A stretch of 64,000 bases of DNA from Glomus cerebriforme (taxonomy: Eukaryota; Glomeromycota; Glomeromycetes; Glomerales; Glomeraceae). Under the pieces are notes generated by a model, which saw only the letters and a program-made list of their open reading frames with translations, had not been told where the DNA came from and ran no database searches. Positions 51,180 to 61,384 of the stretch are shown here, piece by piece. Location: the NCBI GenBank assembly GCA_003550305.1, contig QKYT01000130.1, positions 85,960 through 149,959 on the forward strand. The letters are read 5' to 3'. Both the position numbers and the translations under genes were made by a program. The first letter of the stretch is position 1. Every line of letters begins with the position of its first letter.

Positions 51180-54100
51180 TTATTTTCTATACATAACTCC
51201 ACGTCTACTTCCATTAATAGGAGGACTTTGTGGCCGAGAACTAGAATTTCCCCCGTGATCACTAGTGGCACTAGCATTACTTGCAGCACTCAACCGTCTT
51301 TTAGGCTGATTCGTTGGTACCCCACTAGTACCGGATCCTCCTTTATGGTCACTGCTATGAGCATTATTTCCAATATACTTGCTTGTTGATAAATGAGTTG
51401 ATGGTGACAAATTTGAGGTTTGTTGCGAGGGAAAAGTTGATTTGTCGCGATGATCACGATCACGATCTCGACCACGTCGATTTCGCGCCAACTGACTATT
51501 TGAATGTCCAGATTGAAGGGCTAACATTAAGCAGAAATTAAGTAAGAAATAATATCAAAATTACTAAAAAGGAAGTAATCAAATTTTTCAGATGAGATTA
51601 ATCACCTTGTTTACGTGTCTTTTCATGTTTTGTCTGTACGGCTCTGAAATGAGCCAAAAGATCTTGGAATTTTATGCCATCTTCTTTTGTAGGTATTGCT
51701 TTTGTTGTTGAACGCTTAGTATCTGCCGTGGGCGTGCTTGTCGAATAAAAATATTATATAAATTTTTTAAAATATATTTAATAAACAGCTGAATTAAATA
51801 CTTAATATATTTGTAATATGATACCTTTTTGGTATCAAATGTAAAAATCCCATTGATGAAACACTAGTCAACCGATTTTTTAAACTGGCAAAAGCACTAC
51901 TCTGTGGTAAAAGCATTAATAAACCATAAAGACATTTAAAAAGATATGGATATTTTTCTGGTTCAAGAAGTTGCAAACGAAGATCTATAAATTTGCAAAA
52001 TTATGTTAAGGTCCCATGATAAATAAATTTGAAATACAAAAATTTAAAATCAATAAATAGTTACATGTAAATACTGGTGATTCTATTAATTGAACAAGCT
52101 TATCAATCTGAATAAGAAGATTTACAGTTATATCCAAATCGGCACTAATATAACAAAAAAGAACGCCAGACAAAAATTTAACCATATAATACATTCAATA
52201 AAAAAAAAAATAAAAAATACTAAATTATTAATACATTACAAGCTTTGTAACAAATTTGCTGCATGTTCGTACGCCTGTGCTAGTAAACACAATGAAAATG
52301 TAGAAACAGGATTATGACACCAAGATTTGTATAAAGCAGTAAACAACATTTGTCCGTCTTTTGTTTCAAGATTTTTAAGTCGTTTTCGCAGATCAGAAAG
52401 TTCAGGAGTAGTAATAAGAATGCTATTAAGATTTTGTACCATATTGGAAGCAAACTCTATATCCTATTTGTTATAATAATATATTAAATAAGCGACAAGA
52501 AAAAATAATAAGGAAGATAATATATACTGATAAAGACCTCCTCCCTTTCCAATATTTCCGCAAAGGTACGATAAATTCTTTCTGAATTAAGACTTGAACA
52601 TAAGTGCCGAATAATCAAGCTACCTCTTGACTCTAATAACCGTCGATCAGTACTAAACAACTTTAACAAATCGACCATAAAACGCGTAAAGAATTCATCT
52701 TCCGAACTAGAAGATAATTGTGCAAGAAGTTGAAGATCTCGTCTTACGACCTAATTATATCAAAAATACACAATCAATTACAAAGCACTAAAAAAAATAT
52801 CAAATAAATAATAATTCAAACCTCCTCTGATAAATCTGAGAGAGTTTTTAACAATACTGGAAAAGTACCATCGTCAATTGCAAGAATCTACGAAGTTGAA
52901 CATTTGTTTAAGTTGAATAGTATAAATGGTTTAATGTTAATGTTAATCAGACCAAACCTTTTTTGGTGCTTTTTTATGCAACATTAAAAGCCAATCCAAA
53001 CTCGCAACCCTTGTTTCTTCATGCTCATTTTTAAACTGATGTACCAAAGCCTTAACAGTTTCCTGGTAATCAAATGGATCTGCTTGTTCATAAATTAAAG
53101 GTAGTGTATTAATACTATTGTGTTCTTTATTAATTCCCATATGCATTAAAAGAACAGAAGAATCCACAGGTGAAATAGATGATAAATGTGCAGATGAATA
53201 TGGAGGCGATTGAAGAGATGGGACTGTATTAGTTGGAGTTTCAAGAATCAATTTATATAGGTTCCGATTCACTTCCACTGCAACCGTTCTGATAGGTAAA
53301 CAACCTGTCAAGGACATTAATAAGAAATATTAAATGAATGCCTTATAATCTAATAAATAATAAATAAAGGATATGTGCAACTGAATGAGCTAATGAAGGC
53401 AAGACGGCGCTTATAAGCTGTGGTGTAAAGACAATTATGACATCTTTGGCGAGTGATATAAATTCGTTTATCCATTTTAATGCAGTTGCCTGTATTTCTT
53501 CCTCTGATAGAGGAATAATATAAACATAAGTAAAAATTAAAAAAAAAGGAAAGATTAATAAATTAAATATAAGAGAAACATACCATGTGAAGACAAATGA
53601 GGCATTAAAATTTCAACAATTCGAGTATAATTAATGACAACCCCTTGACCAGGTACCCAAGAACCTTTGCCCCTTCCTTCCGTTTCGCTTATCGAAACTG
53701 TATCCCAGTTAATATCCCCATCAGATGAATTAATAGACGATTTCACTAGTGTAGCGTCATCACCATCACCTTCCTTTATACTTTCACCTGCATCACTAGC
53801 AGTTTCAGATAGTTTTTGTTGTTGTTCAACAAAATAAGTTTTCATTGATTGCTGCTTTTGATGCTCCTTAACTTCAACTGCCTCGCGTATCTCGGCTAAA
53901 AAATTCGCAAGAACTGTTGAGGTTGCATATTTAACATCATTTGGATCACTTAAAAATTGCAAAAGGCCGTCCAAGAAGTCCGGCAAAAATGATACAAGCT
54001 CAAGATCTGGTATTGAATCAAGTACAGTAATCCATGATACTAGAAAATTACGTGTAAATGGATTTTTCGCTCGGATACGTTCTGATAATAAAGGAATAAA

Positions 54101-55003
54101 TCTAGGTAATGAAAAGGCTGTTGTACGTGGCATTGAAACTGGTCCCATTGAATCATCATGTGATAGAGAAGGATGAGCTAAGATAGATACATATGTGGTA
54201 GATTGTTCTGCTACAATATCTTTAATTAGTCTATCCAGAAGCTCAGCACCATTTTTAACAGAAAGTTCAGAATCTGCAGCCAGCTATTATTAATGTTTGC
54301 GCATAAAGTGAGTAAGTATAATGTAAATTACACTTTGTACCTGATTAAATCATAAAATTTTGGAAGAAAGTAGGATTTACTTTGCTCATCGCATCAAATA
54401 CTTCATTGAAATATCGTAATATTTCTCCCTTTGAAACTTTCGCAATATTATACATGCTTTCACAAGCATAATATCTAACACGAGAATCTTGATCTGCGAA
54501 GCAAGCAAGAACTGGAGGGACAATTTCTTCCAAATATGCTGCTACATCCTAATTAATTTAATATAAACATCAATTAATGAAATTCAGACCATATATTATA
54601 ATACCATTCTAGTAAGTCTTACAGGGCCTAAAGCTATAGATGCGGCTGCCAATCCAATTAATCCTCCATTTCGCGCATTAGGATTTACTGAATACGCAAA
54701 ATCTTGAACAAGTTTATCTAGAATTGCTCGAACTCTTTCGGATTCCTTATTCGCAGAGTATTCACGAATAAGCCTAAGTATATTTAGAAAAACTTTAAAT
54801 ACTTATTCTCACAAGTTTTCCAAATAAATGCTAGGCTAATGTAATATGTCTTAACTCTTAAGAACACATTTATAACCGCAAAGTATTCGTAACACACTCA
54901 ATGCTTACTTTTCAACTTCTAATGCAGCAGCTTTACGTTTTTCATATGCTTTGTCATTAAGTCCTCGAACAATTTGAGCGCTCAGCACTAGGACGTCCGA
55001 CAT
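51180..55003 (-). CDS. VAC14: VAC14, scaffold of the Fab1/PIKfyve PI(3,5)P2 complex
   Basis: Thirteen exons (54909-55003, 54623-54773, 54381-54548, 53584-54283, 53375-53503, 52958-53295, 52822-52887, 52538-52750, 52240-52463, 52065-52144, 51825-51984, 51606-51736, 51180-51520) give 931 residues. HEAT-repeat text aligns along the human protein: [111 protein letters not shown] and [15 protein letters not shown]. The C-terminal 115 residues are low-complexity, rich in Ser, Arg, Asn and His. Vac14 holds Fab1 and the Fig4 phosphatase together on the vacuole. The intron at 53296-53374 is U12-type (AT-AC). The gene is divergent from UVRAG. Confidence 0.95.
53296..53374 (-). other. VAC14: U12-type AT-AC intron in VAC14
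   Basis: On the minus strand the 79-base intron starts ATATCCTTT (from 53374), matching the minor-spliceosome donor. It carries TCCTTGAC (53314-53307), matching the U12 branch site with the branch A at 53308, and ends AC at 53296, 12 bases further. No GT-AG alternative joins the two exons in frame. Splicing yields [17 protein letters not shown], aligning with the human LPCLAYDDRKKSIKEV region. Confidence 0.9.
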
Positions 55004-55608
55004 TAAGTAAATTTTAAAGACAAATTTCAGTCACTATACTAGTAATTTCAAAAAAAACCTCCAACGGCTACGAGTTCAATCAATTTTATCAACTACATAG
55101 ATGTTTATGTAATTAAAATCATCTGATGTTGTATTACGTTGCATTTGACATTTCCAATTTACGCGTATTTTGTTATTTTCGGAACAATAAATTATGCCAA
55201 GTAATAATTTTTCTGATTGATATATTCTTTCTATTTACTTACTAACCGGCTCTTAAAAAAACAAAAAACAATATATAATAAAGACAGAGATCCGATTGCA
55301 ATTATTTATCTAAAAGAATCGGTAGTCTTGATGCCTAATTGTTAGGAATAGTTATATAGTAATTTGTAGAACGATGAGGTCACGAATTGCACAACTCTGT
55401 TTTTAGTTGATGATCAACATGTATGCGCCACATAATATCGGCCCGCTGTCGTTAATAGATTCTTCTAAGTCTAAAACATTTGAATTGTAATTGTAACAAA
55501 GTATTTTGGATATTTAGGAAGGGGATTTTTGGACCCTTCTGTGGACAATTTTCCAAATACTCTTAAAAATCAACATAATAGTTTGTTAGTAGGTTTTCGC
55601 GATGCCAA
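55004..55608. promoter_or_regulatory. Divergent promoter region, VAC14 / UVRAG
   Basis: This 605-base spacer lies between two head-to-head genes that act in successive steps of phosphoinositide signalling on endolysosomes. It must carry both promoters. Co-regulation is plausible but not shown by any motif I can identify. Confidence 0.45.
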
Positions 55609-57699
55609 ATGGTTGTCGGTCAACAGTCAAAACAAAATCGTGCTCCGTCGCCTCAAATGGTGTGTTTTCTAAAAAAAAAAAAAAAAATTTATGCATTATA
55701 TCCACATCCACTTGACAATTTTTTAATATCTATAATAATATAGGCGAAGCGATCTTATACGTATGATGCCCTTATGCGGTCAGTTAAAATAAATTTTCCC
55801 ACTTACTTAACTTCAATAAATAGTTTGTTAATAGTATGGTTTTTATAAAGAACAGATTAAACAATATAGAAAATTGTTTAATTGATATGCAAAGATCGCG
55901 GGATGATGTAATTTCTAATATCGGACAGATTTTGGAAAGGGAAAAAAACAAGCTTGTTTTGGTATTCATTTGTAAATTTATGATTAAATACTAATATAAT
56001 TTTTATAAGAAATATTATTAGTTTACCTAATCTGTTCTATTATCTTTTTAATAAATAAATAATCAGCAAAGAGAGAAAAGCTCAAGTTTGTTGCACCTCT
56101 CTCGATACCATACCGAAATTGCAGACCAAAGTAAAAAACTCGAAGAAGGTGTGTTGTTTATTTTAGATTTATTTGATCTCTAATGAATTAATACGAAAAA
56201 TCATTCATATCCAAAGTTCAAACACAAAGATCGTCGACATATAGCGTCTTTGCGAGAAAATATTCGTTCTCGGCGGGCCGCTTTAGAGGAAGCGAAAGAG
56301 CGCTATCAAACTGGGAATGAATATTTGGAGGAAAGCCAAAAGATATTGGAACGAGATCGGTTTGTTTTGTTAATTTTTGAAATTGGTTTTTGAAATTTTG
56401 TTCTTTTTTCTTTCAGATGGTCGTATTGAATCGGATTGCTGTTCTTAGCAAATCCCTGTTCTTGACAACTTCCAAACTTTGTGCTTGCCAGAAGGAACTT
56501 GTCGCAGACTTGCTTACCATATTCCCTATAGAACCTGTAAGTTTTGTAATAATTGACTTTTTGTATTTAGTTAATCTATATTAATTTTGTTAATACAGAC
56601 ACATACAGAAACGTTCTCTTTTAAAATTCTTGGTGTATCATTGCCGAATTCAGTATTCACTGGTATTTATTTTGAAGAATTCTTTTTAAAATTACTTTCA
56701 TAATATAAATTAATTAATATATTACATGTAAGGCTGCGATGACGAGCAAGTTGCTACCGCACTGGGGTTTGCTAGTCATCTCATTAACATGCTCGCGTAT
56801 TATCTCGGAGTTCCGTTAAGATTTCCAATGATACCAATGTCCTCAAGATCAACAATACGTGATCCAATAACAGCTTCTTTAGAAGATTCAAGACAGTAAG
56901 TCATAATTGCTCCAAGTTGATTGTTTGATTTCCTTTACTTCAGAAAAGAGGAATTTAAAGTTTTGAACTGTGAGAAATTAAATGTATATGTGTATAATAT
57001 CATATACCCTCAGGGGTTACAACACAGAATATGTGACATGCAGAGTTCCTTTCAAAAGGTTGTTGAACTGGATTATACTGAGCATTGTCCAATTGGAAGG
57101 GTTATGCACTAACAATCAACTTGGAGCGCTGTAATTATCAGAATTTTTGTTAATAATTTATGTTTGTTTTAATTATATTTCAATCATAACAATATATTAT
57201 TTTAATTTCTTTTATTATTTTAGATTTCCTTTATATGCCAAAGGAGTCGATCGTTATCGGTTTGAGTATGCAGTCTTTTTACTTAATAAAAATATCGAAC
57301 AGGTATTAATTATATATTTAACTTTAAGAAATTAGTCTGTTAATCCGATTTTAGAAACTCAACTTTCTATATATATTGTAGTTAATGAATTCACAAGGTA
57401 TAAACGTAATTGACTTGAGGCACACACTTCCAAATTTAAAATATCTTATCCTCAGTTTGGTATCAGGCCAATCATCGTTATCACATCCACGTAAATTTAC
57501 TCCACATAGTTGCACTATACCTCATAGTACAAATAATGCAATTGCAAGCACAAGTAATCATTTTTCTGAGGAGGAGGAAGGAAATTCGCACTCATTTTCA
57601 AAATCATCCAATACTTCAAATACATTACAAAAAAATAATACATTACAAAAAAATACTACCACAAAAAGAGTCACATCGAAATACTTCTCAAAGGTTTAA
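55609..57699 (+). CDS. UVRAG: UVRAG / Vps38-like subunit of the Vps34 PI3-kinase complex
   Basis: Ten exons (55609-55659, 55744-55778, 55856-55961, 56067-56148, 56230-56363, 56417-56536, 56599-56662, 56733-56895, 57224-57302, 57382-57699) give 383 residues. The N-terminal half is coiled coil. The C-terminal half matches human UVRAG/ATG14: LTIFPIEP, ALGFASHLINMLAYYLGVPL, SSRSTIRDPITAS, FPLYAKGVDRYRFEYAVFLL, and IDLRHTLPNLKYLILSL. A Ser/Thr-rich tail ends the protein. UVRAG/Vps38 and Atg14 direct Vps34 to endosomes or autophagosomes. Two splice choices are uncertain: the donor after exon 5 (TTT then GTTTTG; a nearer GT breaks the frame unless a downstream AG at about 56440 is used) and the acceptor of exon 5. 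No N-terminal C2 domain precedes the coiled coil, so the protein is shorter than human UVRAG (about 700). Confidence 0.88.
56896..57223 (+). other. Long UVRAG intron containing an open reading frame
   Basis: At 328 bases this is the longest intron of the gene. It includes an open stretch (56921-57112) whose 63 codons are open but not obviously coding, with no recognised motif. Splicing it out gives a perfect UVRAG alignment (ASLEDSRQFPLYAKG), so it is non-coding as read here. It could be a relic of a mobile insertion or hold an undetected small RNA. Confidence 0.5.
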
Positions 57700-60600
57700 A
57701 GTAGGAGTAACATAATTAATACTTTAATGAAGTGCACTCTTTTATTACTTCTTTATTTAATTGACTCAATTAGGGAAGGCATAGTATAGATTATGAATAC
57801 TTTAATTTTCTTTTTTTATTATTTGACGTGCATATAACTTTCTATTACTAAATAAATGCTGGAAAACTAGCACTTACTTGCACGTCAATTGGAAATAAAT
57901 AATTTAAATCGATCAAATAAATTGTTATTGTAATTACAATGGCCACATATGATCACGCTATACATATGGATTAACATCCAATGGATGAGATCTGGGGGAA
58001 ATATCCGAGAGTACCATAAGGGGAGCAACAAAGTTGCTACCCCTATCACTCCTACTATAGCCAAACACCTGATCTGTCTCATCTGTCTATATACTGAACT
58101 AACTAAAATCGGGATATAAAGGCAAAAAAAGAGAGAACAAGACAGTAAGACAGATAAGACAGATGATTTTTACAAAAAACTAATTCAAAGATCATTTCAA
58201 AAATAGTTTTTATTTTGGGGGTGTCTTTGCATAAAATTTGTACGAGTAGATTTGTCTTATCCCAGAAAGCATTAATAGTCTCCCAGAAGCATGAGGTAAG
58301 GGTTTGCGAAAAAAAGTAATACAATCCAAGGGTATGTAAATACGAATTTCTCCGCGAGTTTCTAGCCAAATCATTCGATCTTAGTATCATTAGATAGCCT
58401 GAGTTAAGGGCTTTCAAACAAGTCTAAGACCGCATAAATTCAATCACTACTACAGTACTACTCCCAAAGTTCTGTTAAATTTTTTCGGCCAAAGTTAATT
58501 CGTAATTCCGGCCGAAGTCAACTCATAACTCCGGTCAGAAATTATGTGAAACCAGTAATTGAATTAAAGTCCATTATACCCAACCCTCTTTCTATATATT
58601 TACATAGTATAATAATTAAATAAAGTAATGCTGTTAAAAAAAACCAAAAGTAATTAACTTAGGCCAAAAAATTCTAACCAAAAATTTCATAAAATAAAAA
58701 TATATTATGGTAATGATTTTATTTATTATAATAATAGCCTTTAGGATCTTAAGCAAAAATGCTTCCCTTGTTATTTAATATTTAATAAAGTAGTTTAGGT
58801 TATTTGTACTTTATTATTTTAAATATACCTATAATTTTCATTTTACAATTCTTAAATAATAACTTAAAATAATATATTTAAAAACATTTAGCTATTTAAT
58901 TTTGCACAAATTTATCTTCTTTATAAATTAGAAAAGAAAAGTAATAAAAAATTTTGTAGAAAAAAAAAAAGATTTACTTAACTTTAAGTTCTTGCAAATA
59001 AAAGGTTTACAAAGAATTTGAAAAGCAAAATTTTTTTTTAATATTTTATTTGATATTTTTTTTTAGATTTACTTTAGATTTTTTGTAACTAGATATAATT
59101 ATTTTTTCTAATTTTAATACTTTTTATTTGTTTTATTTTTTTGTTTTTATTTTATTTTTTTTCTAAAATAACTTTTAGTCATTTTTTGCTTGTATTTTTT
59201 ATTTTCTTTTAAAAAATAGAAAAGTACTAAAAAAAATAATCAGCATAATACTAGTTTAATATAACTTATTATTAATTAGTTCTTAAAGTATTATTTATTT
59301 GTTTTAAGAATAATAATATAGTAATCATTAAATTTTTCTTTGATTCATCACATATTAGTCATATAGTATTAATTAATAATTATTTAAATAAATTGTTAAT
59401 ATTTAATATTCCATAGGATGGTAGAAATTAAATTTAAGTATTATATATAATAATCTTCTCTATAAATTATATAAGTAAAATGAATTCAAATATATTATAT
59501 AATAACTTTCTCTATAAGCCACTTAATTTCTTAATTTAAAAACTTCTTTTGATAAATGCAATATTAGTAAAATTAGTAAAATTTTAATTTTATAAATTTT
59601 CATGATCTGATTAAAGATAAGAATCTGTTGAAAAAAGTATTTTGAAGAAATAATTAGATATTTAGGTTAAATAGGAGTAGATAATTAGAATAAATTAGTT
59701 TGGAACTATCTCTTTGTGTAAAAATAATGTACAGTATAAGCATATAGTATAAAGTATTTAAATATATAGTATTAATTTTATATTTTACTAATTTATATTA
59801 ATATATTCAGATTATAAAATACTATAAAACTTAATAAATCTTTATTATTACCTTAAATTTAATAAAGTTTAAATTTTTTTAAAAAAAACAAAAGTAATTA
59901 ATTAAAGATTTATTAAATATAAAATCATATATATATATATTTTTTTTAACTATTACTAAATAAAATTTTATTAAAACTATTATTCACGAATACACAATTT
60001 AAGTAAAAATATTACATAATTGCAAGTTACAATTATTATTTACTCATACTAAATGACTTATTCATGGATTAATAAGAACAGTTAGACTTATTTTTATTAG
60101 ACTTATTAAAAATATGCTATTTAATGAGCTAATTTGCATAAAATCAATTCCTGATATATTAATTTTTGTTAGAATAGACAGTATTAGTCAGGTTATTAGG
60201 AAGGAAAATAAATTAGATAATATAATTGTTAAAAAGGTTTTGAAATTATCAAAATTAATAGAAAGAATGTATAATAGTATTTTTTATGAAAATTTAGACT
60301 TAGATTTAGATTTAAATAATAGAGGATCACAATTATTGCATAGACTAATTAATTACTTTAATTCATCACAGATACAGGATTAGGAAAAGTTAAATTAAAC
60401 GTAAGAATCTAATGCTAAGGGCTCTTGATAACAAATGTCATCTTTACAAATCTTTTTCTTATGTGACAAATTATGCTTTTTTTTTAAGAAAATATATTCG
60501 TAATTTATCATACTATAATTATGTATTCTTTAAAAAGAATTTTTATAATTATAAATAAACTCAATTAACTTGTTTTTTAAAAAAAAAAATATTATTTATG
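57700..60600. repeat. Gene-poor region with transposon-derived and A/T-rich repeats
   Basis: From about 57880 to 58560 the sequence is richer in G/C than its surroundings. It has a hairpin at 58019-58044 (arms AGGGGAGCAAC and GTTGCTACCCCT) and, at 58486-58553, three diverged 22-23-base tandem units starting CGGCC or CGGTC. A 104-codon minus-strand open frame (58103-58417) lies within it. These look like the remains of a mobile element, but I cannot name the family. From about 58560 to 60400 the sequence is almost pure A/T. A 89-codon plus-strand open frame (60114-60383) has a DLDLDL tract and no recognised domain. I treat it as unsupported. Confidence 0.5.
60440..60592 (+). mobile_element. 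Short poly(A)-tailed retroposon-like (SINE-like) copy 2
   Basis: This plus-strand copy shares, with the minus-strand copy at 61191-61384, the segments AATTATGCTTTTTTT, ATATTCGTAATTTATC, ATAATTATGTATTCTTT and AACTTGT followed by a run of A (60579-60589). No clear target-site duplication was seen. It lies just outside the left arm of the long inverted-repeat element. Confidence 0.5.
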
Positions 60601-60678
60601 ATTTCATTATTTGATCATGATTATTATTTTTTTATTTTTATATTTTTTTATCTTATTTTTATTATTTTTATTATTTAA

Positions 60679-60890
60679 CATTTTTTTTCTTATTTTATCA
60701 CTTCTTATTTTATCACTTAACATTTTTTTTCTTATTTTATTATTTCTTATTTTATCACTTAACATTTTTTTCTTATTTTATCACTTAACATTTTTTTCTT
60801 ATTTTATCACTTAACATTTTTTTTCTTATTTTATTACTTTTTATTTTATCGCTATATTTTTTTTTTATTTTATCACTACATTTTTTTCAT
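60679..60890. repeat. Minisatellite in left inverted-repeat arm
   Basis: About five tandem units of the form CTTATTTTATCACTTAACAT plus a T run, with period varying from about 26 to 42 bases. The right arm (about 63700-63780) has shorter, inverted equivalents, so the array probably expanded after the arms diverged. Confidence 0.7.
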
Positions 60891-61190
60891 CTAGTTTAGT
60901 TTTACATTATTTTATATAATATTTTATATAATAAAATAAATGCAAAGGATTATTTATTCTTTATAAAACACTGTTTATTATATTGGTTAAATTTTGATTT
61001 TTATCATTTGTATTTCTTATCATTCAGATTATTTATCATTAGCATATTTATTGGTATTTATAAAATTCAATATTTATCATTTAAATATTTACTGATATTT
61101 ATTATTTAGGTTAAAATCTGATGTTTTATTATTATTTTTCACATCGATATTACTCAATGACTGCAATTATAATCAATATATATCACATAT

Positions 61191-61384
61191 TTTTTTTTTT
61201 AACAAGACAAGTTAATCGTATTTATTATAATTATTGAGATTCTAAAAGAATACATAATTATGAAGGATAAATTACGAATATATCCTCTGAAACAAAAAAG
61301 CATAACTTGCCGCATGAAGATTAAATTCAGGAAAAAAGTTTTGTTACCAAGAACTTAATTCAATTATAATCTAACCTTTCTGAC
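61191..61384 (-). mobile_element. Short poly(A)-tailed retroposon-like (SINE-like) copy 3
   Basis: This 194-base insertion in the left arm of the long inverted-repeat element is absent from the right arm. It is flanked by direct repeats CAATATATATCACATAT (61174-61190) and CAATATATATTACATAT (61385-61401), 16 of 17 bases identical, as a target-site duplication. On the minus strand its 3' end is AACTTGTCTTGTT followed by an A run. The empty site in the right arm makes the insertion boundaries unusually clear. Confidence 0.75.

Noticed and set aside
53296..53317. Alternative AT-AG ending of the VAC14 minor intron (at the CAG four bases after the branch A)
   Set aside because: It keeps the frame, but four bases between branch point and acceptor is too short for either spliceosome; the AC at 12 bases fits the U12 rule.
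60114..60383. 89-codon plus-strand open frame with a DLDLDL tract
   Set aside because: It lies in repeat-rich A/T sequence, shows no domain and has no supporting splice structure.
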